A stretch of 64,000 bases of DNA, from positions 930,001 through 994,000 of the forward strand of contig JAOWBW010000381.1 in the NCBI GenBank assembly GCA_026119855.1, written 5' to 3'. Below the pieces are notes generated by a model that saw nothing but the letters and a program-made list of their open reading frames with translations, was not told the DNA's origin and ran no database searches. This document shows, piece by piece, positions 1 to 8,860 of this stretch. The position numbers and the translations under genes were made by a program. Every line of letters starts with the position of its first letter. The stretch's first letter is position 1. Source of the DNA: Campanula takesimana (taxonomy: Eukaryota; Streptophyta; Magnoliopsida; Asterales; Campanulaceae).

Positions 1-39
1 ACTTGTTCAACTTCCATCTTAGGTTAAAATATATATTTT

Positions 40-706
40 CTAGGTCTCGAACCATTCGAGATACATTTTACTCCCATTGATTCTTTTAGAGATAAACCAT
101 TTATCTAGAAAAGTATCATCATAATCAACAAACCATTTGTTTCTTATGAGTAAAATTATATCCTCAAGTTTTCTTAGGATATCCCATGAAAATATATTTA
201 TTAGATTTAAATGTGAGTGTGTTTCAGACAACTCCTTTCCAAAAGGTCTCACCATCTTAAATCTTTGCGAAAGGCAAACCGAGTTTTCTTTCATCTTTTA
301 ACCTCTCAAGCTGGAATTCAGATTAGTATAATCATAGCGGTTTCAAATACATAACCCCAAAATTAATAATGGAAGATCAATTTGACTTTATCATCTAATG
401 AACCATATCCAATAAGGTTCTTATACTTTCACGCAGACATATCATTTAGAATGATATTCTTAGTGAAGTTAATTTGTGAAACCATTTCATAACTTTAATG
501 ATGACTGTCAAATTTTCGGTTTAATTATCCATCATCATGATCCAATCATAATTTTTGAATAGTTTTACCAAGTATAACCAAAATTCTCTTTTAGCATTTC
601 TTCTTAATGCACCATACACATCAAAATGTATTAGGTCAATTAAGACATTAGCCTTTTTACCAATCATAGTAAAAGATGTCTTGATCCAAGTAAATAAGAT
701 TTGCAT
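40..706 (-). pseudogene. Copia A integrase fragments
   Basis: Two minus-strand pieces resemble copia integrase. The piece at 521-706 contains DLIHFDVYGALRRNAKREFW, matching the integrase entry region that normally reads like LIHTDVCGP followed by a GGxxYF-type stretch. The piece at 40-294 contains FLDKWFISKRINGSKMYLE, matching the post-catalytic segment usually written FLEKEFI...GS..LEE. The catalytic acidic residues are not readable between them. The order is correct for an element transcribed to the left. Inferred to be non-functional. Confidence 0.6.
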
Positions 707-1329
707 AAATCATGTGATTCCAAATCATATGACTTAAAACTCCGTCCCATGGAATTTTAGATATGCATTTCTCATTTATTTTATCAAAACAATAATGCAT
801 AAAGAATTTTAATTATTTATGTTATAGTCTTTATTATTTTGTTCTTCAAGATTTAGGATATAAGATTTATTTATATGATAACACAATGAAGTAAATCATA
901 ATAAATAAAGCAATTTTCTTATTCCAAATAAGAAATTAATATCCTTCATTATCTTATAACAAAATAATGTTTTCTACTTCATCAGTAAAGTCACTTTACA
1001 AGTGTTCTACAAACAATGTTGCAACCATTGCATCATTACTGTTTGTAGATAAAACATTACTATAAGTAGTCTTTCATCTTACTAATTATTCTGGTATCCA
1101 ATACCCAATAATTAAATTTAGAAAGAATAATTTATAACATAAATATTCCGAGTGGTAGTCCCACTACCATTCCTTTTATTGATCACCCAAAATTTTGACT
1201 ACAATTCTAAATGGTCAATCCAATTGCCATTTTACCAAATTGCATCTATTAGAGTTATTATTATAACCAAAATTATTTCCTTTAGGTTTGACAACTCTTG
1301 TCTTACTTTTCTTTTGGCATTTGGCCTCT

Positions 1330-1924
1330 TTCCATCATGAACTATGAGCATTGGAGAATCCATTCTCCACCATCTTCATCTCCACAGTTTTTTCAGCATA
1401 TCATGCAATTCGGAGAGATTCTTATTCATTCCAAGCATGTTATAGTTCATCACAAAGTGATTATAACTTTTGGACAATGAATCAAGAATGAGATCCGTGG
1501 CTTGCTCCAATCCAATTGGACAACCAAGTTTCTCAAGATGCTCTACGTAGCCTTTATCTTAAGCATGTGAGGTTCCACTTATTGCCCTTTACTCCTTTTG
1601 CAAGAAGTGAATGCAATAATGGTTTTATACCTCTCTTGCCTAGATTTCTCTTTGAAACATGTAACTCAACTCCACGCCTATCTAATAGGCTTCCACAAGT
1701 TCCAAACTCTGTTGGAGTTTTGAGCACATAATTGCGAGCATAAGACAACTCACATTCCTAGAATCATACTCATGATTCTTGTGATTGTCTATTCCGGCTT
1801 TGGGTTCTTTAGGAATAGGCCCATCAAGAATGTATAACCCATCTTCTTGCCTTAGAACCATTCTTAGGCTCAGGATCCAATCCATGAAGTTTGTACCATT
1901 CTTTTGAAGCTTTATCCTTAACAA
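1330..1924 (-). pseudogene. Copia A Gag (UBN2-type) remnant
   Basis: The minus strand at 1682-1924 encodes GTNFMDWILSLRMVLRQEDG and LYILDGPIPKEP, the classic start of copia Gag (a W..NLR.VL.QEK..YVLD pattern). Further along, at about 1390-1530, a different frame reads ATDLILDSLSKSYNHFVMNY followed by a SELHDMLK-like end, the C-terminal half of the same domain. Frameshifts separate the halves, and no zinc knuckle is visible after them. This is a dead gag gene of copia A. Confidence 0.7.
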
Positions 1925-2087
1925 GGATTAATCGCAACGATTTTGGTTGTCATCTACAACTTATGCAAAATTTCCAAAATTTTACAAGTACCAATCTCAT
2001 TAAAGAGATAAATAATGTATTTTCCAAAAATACTCCCACTAAATTATATAACCTTCTTATACATCCAATGTATAATATAATTTAAAT

Positions 2088-2336
2088 GGGCTAAGATCCA
2101 ACTTTAATTTAATCTTGAGTACGCTTTGGCTCACCGCTCAAAACCAAATTAATTAGGTAGACAACCCTGTCAATCATATCTCATATGACTCTCAGATTCT
2201 TTTATGAGATTCCTTTAAATTTGGGCTAAGATCCAACTTTAATTTAATTTCAAGTACGCTATGGCGCACCGCTCAAAATCAAATTAATTAGGTAGACAAT
2301 TTCTTGTCAATCATATCCAATATGATTCTTAGGGAT
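2088..2336. repeat. Two-copy tandem repeat, unit about 135 bp, in copia A leader
   Basis: The unit starting GGGCTAAGATCCAACTTTAA at 2088 recurs at 2223. Both copies contain CACCGCTCAAAA(C/T)CAAATTAATTAGG and a following GTCAATCATAT segment. The copies differ by scattered substitutions. They lie between the PBS and gag, so this is a duplicated untranslated leader segment. Confidence 0.8.
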
Positions 2337-3542
2337 CCAATTTCAAAAGCATGTTTAATCTCATCTTTTGCCTAGGCCCAAAACTGTTTTGACGCCTAAT
2401 TAAGTCCAACAATTTTAAACGCATAGGAAACTCTTATTCACTCATCTTGCTCATACAAAGATAAAATCAATGCACCTCGCTTTGGCGAGCCCACATGAAA
2501 ATACCCGTGTACTTACAAGTGTTTTAATCATGGCATGGCAAGAGGACTTAAAACTTTCTTTGAAGGTTCATCACATATAGCATACAACATATTTATGAGC
2601 ATACAAGATAAACATGTTACGCATCAAGTTTAGCCACTAAATTAATCTCCATTAATTTAAGCATAATATTTATGTGTCATTAGTTTCTCTATTATTATGA
2701 GGATGAGATTATTTGAACTTTGGTCATCATCTCTAAATCAAGACAACAAGAAGTGCGGCCGAACTAAGCCATTGGCAACCACAATTCCGCACTAATTCAA
2801 GAAACCAAGAAAGTAGTCTATGTGGCCGAAACTAAGCAATAGATGGTCTCGATGAACGTAGGCCAATTGCATTCACAATTCCACATGGATCTCCAATCAT
2901 TGGATCAAGAACTTTGTTTCTCAATTTTAGCAATTATGAACTCTTCATAATTCTAATTTCGTTTTATCTTTGAAACCTTGATTGCGATCAAGTTTGGGAA
3001 ACACAATCTCGATGAACGTAGATTAGCCATCCAAACCTTGAACTAATCTTAGAATCACAAGACTAAAACAAATAGGAGATTTAAACCCAAGATCCACACC
3101 CAAAATCCAAACCCTACCCCCGCGCCAAACCCTAGGTCGGACCGGGTCAAGGCTTGGGTCCGGTCGGACCCCTTGCGAAAAATCCAAATTTTTTAAAGTT
3201 CCAAAATTTATCTCAAAATTGTTTTTCCCGATTCAATTAGGATTTGGTGTTCTTGGTGATCCAATCACCATGATCATCAAAACCTTGAATAAACGATTTA
3301 TTCTTGAATCCCTAGAATATCAAAACTTTGATCCAATCAAAAATTGATAATCCAAACAATTTTAAATCCACCATAATTTTAATTGCGATTGAACAGTGCG
3401 ATTAAAGTTTATAAAACAATAAACCACATAAAACGCATAGACCACATAAACATCATAATCCCAATATTCAAATCATGCTAGGCACATAAACAATATATAT
3501 ACACATAACATGATTATGTATTGAAATAATCAACATGAACGG

Positions 3543-3555
3543 GGCTCTGATACCA
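3543..3555 (-). other. Copia A primer-binding site
   Basis: On the minus strand the bases directly inside the LTR read TGGTATCAGAGCC. This is the standard copia PBS complementary to initiator tRNA-Met. One base separates it from the LTR end. It fixes the element's orientation and marks 3557-5088 as the 5' LTR. Confidence 0.9.
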
Positions 3556-3993
3556 CTGTTGGGTTTCGTAGTAACATGCGCAGCGGAATTAAGCATTTAA
3601 AATTTAATGAAACCCAAAGCCCATAGATCCATTCATATGATTAAGTCAAATACAACATAATGAATACTAGAATACTAACCCTTGATGCCTTTGATTTTGC
3701 AACCTTGAATTCGATGGAGGCTTGAAATCTTGATCATGAACAAAGCAAGAGTCACGAACTATGAAGATGATAAATTTCACCCTCTAGCGGTATCCACACC
3801 ACGAACGAATATCAAGAACACTTGATCTTGGTTGCTAGACCAAATTATGAAACACGCTTTCACAATTGTAAGAACTATATGGAATTATGAATATTCTTGT
3901 TCTTCACTTTTGGGATCTTAGAACAAGAAAATAACCTCTCAAAACCTTATGGAGGTACTCATAATCATGTGTCTAATGGCTGCTGAAAGGATC

Positions 3994-4003
3994 CTTTTAT
4001 AGG
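3994..4003 (-). promoter_or_regulatory. Copia A LTR TATA box
   Basis: The minus strand reads CCTATAAAAGG, a strong TATA match. It lies about 85-270 bp downstream of the near-palindrome cluster in the direction of transcription, as expected for a U3 promoter. Confidence 0.7.
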
Positions 4004-4086
4004 TCCTAATCCTTAACCCTTAAGGACTTAGGAAACCTAAATCCCGTCACCAAATTAGGCAACAAAGAATTCTGGCCGACTTGACT

Positions 4087-4271
4087 GGCACGGTCGTGCC
4101 CTATAATCTGGCACGGTCGTGCCATCAGGTCCGCATGATTCCCCCATATCGACCATTTTTGGCACGGTCGTGCTTGTCTTCTTGGCACGGTCGTGCCAAA
4201 CATGCCGACAGGTTTTGCCTTGGTTTGGATTTATGGCACGGCCGTGCCATTTTAAGGCGCACGACCGTGCC
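4087..4271. repeat. Array of six GGCACGNNCGTGCC near-palindromes
   Basis: Copies lie at 4087-4100, 4110-4123, 4161-4174, 4184-4197, 4235-4248 and, inverted and slightly changed, at about 4257-4271. The centre is usually GT; the fifth copy is a perfect palindrome with centre GC. Spacing is irregular (23-51 bp), so they look like dispersed binding sites, not a tandem repeat. Confidence 0.85.
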
Positions 4272-5094
4272 AGAGCCAAAATCTGACATTCTTCCATAAT
4301 TCCCATTTAGTCCTTTACGATTCGTTCTATTTGTGTGTGACCCTCTAGGATTACACTAAGTTGGCAATGAGTTCAAACATGAACCCATAAGATATGATTA
4401 GGTTCTAGCAAACCGTCATACCTACCCAAATAGAGTAACTAGATACAAGTTCGCATTCCTTTTAGAACATGTCATAATCCCTTTGTCCACGATGTCTTTG
4501 AACACAAGTCATGGTCAACAAGTCAACTTGTTTTGTTCAAAACTTTTCTCGATCCCGAATATGTTGATAATCCAAATGACATTGATCCAATCAATCCATT
4601 TGGGTTTGGCCAAACATTTCACCAACATCATTCCTTCGAGGGGCCCAAGCTTGACATCTCTCCGAAGAGGGACAAATCCATTTGGCTTATTATTCTTCCC
4701 TACGTGAATCCAATCATGCCAATCATATCCTTTATAACTACCGTGTTAAGGCAGCGTTTGAATATGTCAAACATAATGTTCATCAAGTGGAAGACTATAA
4801 TAACTTCATGTCTAAGGATTCAAATGACATAACTAATATGAGATTTATATATGACATCGACCATGACATAAATCTCATACCGCGGGTCATGTCCAGTACC
4901 TTGTTCCAAACAAGTACCCATAAATCTAACATGATCATCCCATGATCATTTAGCCTTTATACTAGTGCTTAACAAGCTCTAGGGACGGAGATTATTATAA
5001 GCAAACACGAGCCATAATAATAATCCTATTATCTCTTTATTATCATGATAACTTACAACGTTCAACAAACGTGCCTAGGGCACCAACACCAACA

Positions 5095-5824
5095 GTTTCC
5101 TGCGCATGGCTTTCTGCGCATATAGTTGTATCTATTTCTTTGCGCACACTTCTTAAAGGTGTTGAGTTCCAGGACAAATTTCAAAACTTAAAGGTGGAAC
5201 TCATGAACAAGTTCAACAGCCTTCAGAATGAGATGCGCGAAGCCCTGCAACGGATCAACATAGATTAGATTTCCTTTGTAAGTATTTTGCTAGTTTTTCT
5301 TTGATTTTTTGATTCTCGTTGCGCAGTATGTTTTATGAGTTTTTTTTTTTATTTCGTGCGCTTTTGTTTTTGTGCGCACCTCTTTTGTTCTTCCTCTTTA
5401 AAGCTTGTACTCTGTAACAGTCAATCATTCAAAGTTTTAATGAGAAGAATGCATCATTAAGCTTTCACAAAACCTTGTTCAATTCAAACCATTCGTTTGT
5501 GGAACATTGAATGCATTATTACTTAAACTCATGCGCATAATCTTTACTGCTCATGTCTTCTACGCATGATGTTTAAACATTCAGTTTAAACGCATACTTA
5601 AAACTTCATCTCACATTATTTGTATGCTCTGAATGATATTTCTATCTTTCCTATCTTGTAAGTTTTTAATCTTTTGGATAGATTAGAAATCTATAGCACT
5701 GGCTAGTGTGTGCATTGACTTGAGGCATGATTTACCACTCACATTTTTATGGACATGTTATTATCAAGTACAATGAATTGCCTTTGATATAGTAGGTAAT
5801 GGCATCAATCATTTAGGGGGAGAT
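5095..5824 (+). mobile_element. Copia B: 3' internal end, truncated
   Basis: This plus-strand segment runs into a polypurine tract and a 3' LTR. An open stretch at about 5158-5268 encodes KFQNLKVELMNKFNSLQNEM, a heptad-like helix, then stops. It could be the tail of an extra ORF of a SIRE/Maximus-type copia element, but it is too short to assign. Upstream pol is missing because copia A's LTR abuts directly. The segment is rich in TGCGCA. Confidence 0.6.
5813..5824 (+). other. Copia B polypurine tract
   Basis: The purine run TAGGGGGAGAT lies immediately before the LTR start TGTTGGG. This is the usual copia plus-strand priming site and fixes the orientation as plus. Confidence 0.85.
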
Positions 5825-7487
5825 TGTTGGGTATGCTTATCACTTAACCCTCCTACATTTGTTAGAATTGATTGATACCATCACCTATGAGTATTTTTAT
5901 GGACTTTAGGACCTCATGTAAAGAAGTTTATAACTTCATTTTTTAGCCAAGTCCTTTTTATAATATAAGCTTAGATGATAGGACTTGAATCTTTGAAGTA
6001 TCGAATATTTCCCAAGCAGGATTCATTTCACTGCGCAGGATGTTCTCTGCGCAGGTCGCCACTGCGCATAAAATATCTTGCGCAGCCCTTGACCCTGCTC
6101 AGTTTTCAAGATCTCATTCCCCAAACTCTCAAGAGATCTTTTTGTGACCAAGCATGGTGCGCATGCTGCTCATGCGCTGAATCCATGCGCGCCGGCAATG
6201 CGCATGCCTTTGTGCGCGGACACAACCTTGGTCAAATTCTTCATCTCCTGATCTCACATTCTAGAAGCTTGGAAAGCGTCAAGACAAGCTACGCTTCTTG
6301 GATTGAGTAAGAGTGCTGAGGTGTGCACAAACGACAAAATAAGCACACTCAGCAAAACCATTGGTGGAGACACGCTTCAAAGAAATATCTCAAGTGAAGA
6401 CAGCTGTCAACCTTCTAGAAGAAGCTTTTGAATTTGGTCTTCATGCTCAGTCTCCAACGGCTCTATATACCTGCGCACCAATCATATTGTGCCAGGTCAT
6501 CATCTTTGATCAGAGCCCCAACGGCTATAAAGGACAGCTGCGCGCCAATCACTTTGTGCCAGCTCATTGTCCTTGCTCAGAGCTCCAACGGCTATATTCA
6601 AGCTCTCAGCTATAAATAGCCTGCTCATCTTCATTTCCAAGATGGCCTTTTCATCGGCCCTTGATCAGCCCTTTGATCAAGCCCCTCTTGTTGGCCACTA
6701 TGCTTCAGAGCTCGAGTCTCATGCTTCACTAAGAAACCTTGAAGATCTGAAGACTGCTGCTTAGTATTTCCAGATTCTTTAGAACAGCCTTCAAGATCTT
6801 CAAACCTTCAAAACTCCTGCTCATATCACAAAGCCTATATCACCAGAATTCTTGGTGCTCTTCATCTTTCATATTCATAGAGCCCAGAATTTCTGTCACA
6901 CACACACCTCTTGAAGCTTTGATCATATTGATCTAACTTCTTGAGATACACCGGTTTAGTCTAGGATTTGTTCTTCATAGATAATAGATCTTGAGTTAGT
7001 ATTGAGCTCAAATGTTGTAATTTGTAATACTCTCTCATATAATAAGATCTCCATTAGAAATCCAAGACTAACCATCTTGGTAGAGGATGTAGATCTTTCA
7101 TCGATCGAACCTCTCCAAATAGCGTGTTCATTATACTTACTGCATATTTTCTGCTTAACTATTTATGAACTGCTTTGTTTGATGTTTCAGATTGTTACAC
7201 TTTGATGTTGTAATTGTTATTGCTCATTTGCCTTAGAATCCTTTTTGTGCCACTCTTTAGCCTCATACTTAGTGCGTGCGTTTTTATCTCTGCGCAGTAT
7301 ACCCTGCGCAGAGCTGCTTTAAATTTCCGCTGTGCATTTCACACTCTTACTGCGCGCTATACTTAGCCAAAATAAGAGTTGTGCGCATTTGCCATTGATT
7401 TGCAAAAGGGTTTGAAAAGAATTTTAAAACACTATTCACCCCCCCTCTAGCATTTTTCATACCCTTGTTGCCCCTTTGGGACCAACA
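5825..7487 (+). repeat. Copia B 3' LTR, 1663 bp
   Basis: The LTR runs from TGTTGGG after the polypurine tract to GGACCAACA. Near its end it carries CACCCCCCCTCTAG, a run typical of the U5/R region of SIRE-like copia LTRs. It contains many TGCGCA motifs (about 6030-6230) and a triplicated promoter segment ending in TATAAATA at 6611. Short ORFs inside it are not considered genes. Confidence 0.85.
6453..6618 (+). promoter_or_regulatory. Copia B core promoter with repeated MSA-like and TATA motifs
   Basis: Three units spaced 64 and 67 bp apart each pair an AACGG motif with a TATA-like run: TCCAACGGCTC at 6453, CCCAACGGCTA at 6517 and TCCAACGGCTA at 6584. The second and third fit the published MSA consensus (T/C)C(T/C)AACGG(T/C)(T/C)A bound by three-repeat MYB factors; the first differs at the last base. 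A TATAAATA follows at 6611. Function is inferred only. Confidence 0.55.
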
Positions 7488-7489
7488 CC

Positions 7490-7813
7490 GCTCCCGAGTT
7501 TTTAAGAGATAGAAAGGAAAGGAAGGGGAGGGAAGGGGAGGGGAGGGGAGCGAAAGGGAAGGGAGAAAATTTGAAATCTTTTAATGCGCTCCCGAGTTAA
7601 GAAGAAAAGGGAAGGAAACATTCAACTTTCCTTCCTTATGCTCTTGAGTTTGGGAGGAAATGAGAGGAAATTTTAAAAAATAGACTAGTTTTACCTTTCT
7701 TTCCTTCCTTTCCTCCTACTTCCTCTCACTTTTGGAATGATTTAAAAGGAGGGAGAATCTTCCAAATTTTATTTTCTTTTCTCTCGACTTACCTCTTTAA
7801 AAAACTCAGGAGC
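7490..7813. mobile_element. MITE-like element with purine-rich body
   Basis: The left end GCTCCCGAGTTTTTAAGAGA is matched by the inverted right end TTAAAAAACTCAGGAGC. The body is an inverted arrangement: a G/A-rich left arm and a C/T-rich right arm. Internal copies of the end motif occur at 7585 and 7637. No target-site duplication is seen; the left end sits 2 bp from copia B's LTR. Superfamily unknown. Confidence 0.5.
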
Positions 7814-8136
7814 AATTACTAGAAAGAAAATATTTTAGATTTCCCCCCTTTTCCTTTATTTTCTCTCTTTTTTAAGACTTATGATCTCTGTCTTCTTCCT
7901 CCATTAATCATCTCTATTTCCTATCGTTTTCTTGACTTATGTTTTCCGGTTGATTTTCGGTTAGTGTTTTCGAATCTCCTAATTTAAACATTAATCATTA
8001 ATGATTAATGTTTAAATTAAGAAAAATTTCTTGTTTTTTTTTAAAATAATTAGATTGGATTAATTTCTAGATTTTTTGTTTTGTCTTGTTAGACTATTGA
8101 ATCATGTTGTCTTACTTCTCATTCCATTATATGTTA
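7814..8136. other. AT-rich interval without recognised features
   Basis: The stretch contains a 24-bp palindrome around 7985-8010 (TTTAAACATTAATCATTAATG and its inverse) and T-rich runs. No coding or element signal was found. Confidence 0.5.
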
Positions 8137-8242
8137 TCTCCCCTATGTCGGGGGCCTTTGCCTTCTCCCCTTTATTGGGAGCATTTGTTTTCTCTCCTTT
8201 GTTGGAAGCCTCTGCCTTCTCGCCTATGTGAGAGTCTTAGAT
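8137..8242 (+). repeat. 27-bp tandem repeat, about 3.8 copies
   Basis: The units begin TCTCCCCTATGTCGGGGGCC, TCTCCCCTTTATTGGGAGCA, TCTCTCCTTTGTTGGAAGCC and TCTCGCCTATGTGAGAG. The 27-bp period keeps frame and encodes a 9-residue repeat within an open stretch at 8104-8382. No gene can be assigned to that stretch. Confidence 0.75.
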
Positions 8243-8612
8243 TGATTTTGATATTTGTTCTTGATGCAATGCATGAGATGTTTGATTGCACATTTACTAT
8301 CAACTCAAATGCATCACTTTCTTGTGCTTTCAAAGCCAAGTTCTTAAAGGCCAGTGTTGAGCCGTGTCCAAGTATTATTTAGAGAAGCATTTGGGCATCA
8401 CAGGTTATGGTTCCCAAGAATATTTTGGAGATTTAGTTTGGGGTTGGCTATCATTAATCGAGATGTGTTAGGCAATCTATGTGTAAATCTTAATTGCAAC
8501 TATTACAATATAGACGAGTCTCCGTCATTTGTGGAACGCCGTTTTCTTAAATTTTATTAATGCAATTATGTGTTGTTTGCCTTAAATAATAATAATAATA
8601 ATAATAATGATT
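8243..8612 (+). mobile_element. Probable 5'-truncated LINE tail with (AAT)n end
   Basis: The plus strand reads LGLAIINRDVLGNLC and later DESPSFVERRF. These loosely resemble the start and the last residues of plant LINE RNase H domains. A short 3' segment and an (AAT)8-9 run at 8586-8610 follow, as in some plant LINE tails. The frame has stops. Recognition is by weak similarity only. Confidence 0.35.
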
Positions 8613-8860
8613 AGGGCACTTGTAAAATCCAACCTCCTTAAAATTCCATCAAAGTAAAAGATACTAGAAGTAGAACCGAAGGAATTATTTGACTTGAAAG
8701 ATGACACAAGTATTATTCAAACATCTTTAGGCTTTGTTGCATAATTCATAACATTTTAACCAACAAATTGAGCACAAATGGAAGATGAAATCACAACTAT
8801 GAATCGTATCGAAATATTAATATACACGACATGGGAATATAAAGGGATTGTGTACATAAA

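Larger units (their letters stand above)
1..3556 (-). mobile_element. Copia A: degenerate Ty1/copia internal region, left end outside window
   Basis: This is the internal part of a Ty1/copia element read on the minus strand. From right to left it shows a primer-binding site beside the LTR, a long non-coding leader, a decayed Gag and decayed integrase pieces. The RT/RNase H part and the second LTR would lie beyond base 1. Every reading frame is broken by stops and frameshifts, so this is an old copy. Stretches of 300-520, 707-1330 and 2340-3540 hold no recognisable gene and are read as decayed pol and leader. The order of motifs and the PBS support the copia call; the family name is not determined. 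Confidence 0.8.
3557..5088 (-). repeat. Copia A 5' LTR, about 1.5 kb
   Basis: The LTR starts TGTTGGG on the plus strand next to the PBS and ends in CCAACA at 5088 (a second CCAACA ending at 5094 is possible). Its internal signals, read on the minus strand, are a cluster of six GGCACG(G/A)(T/C)CGTGCC near-palindromes, then a TATA box, then the start of the transcribed leader. The partner LTR is outside the window, so divergence cannot be measured. Confidence 0.75.

Noticed and set aside
3121..3170. GC-rich GGTCGGACC repeats as a regulatory palindrome
   Set aside because: Only two short copies in a decayed leader; not distinguishable from chance.
4055..4306. Overlapping ORFs with ARPCQ-like repeats on both strands
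   Set aside because: Produced by the near-palindrome array in the copia A LTR.
8104..8382. Hydrophobic 92-residue ORF as a membrane protein gene
   Set aside because: It consists of a 27-bp repeat plus probable LINE remnant; no start context, domain or support.
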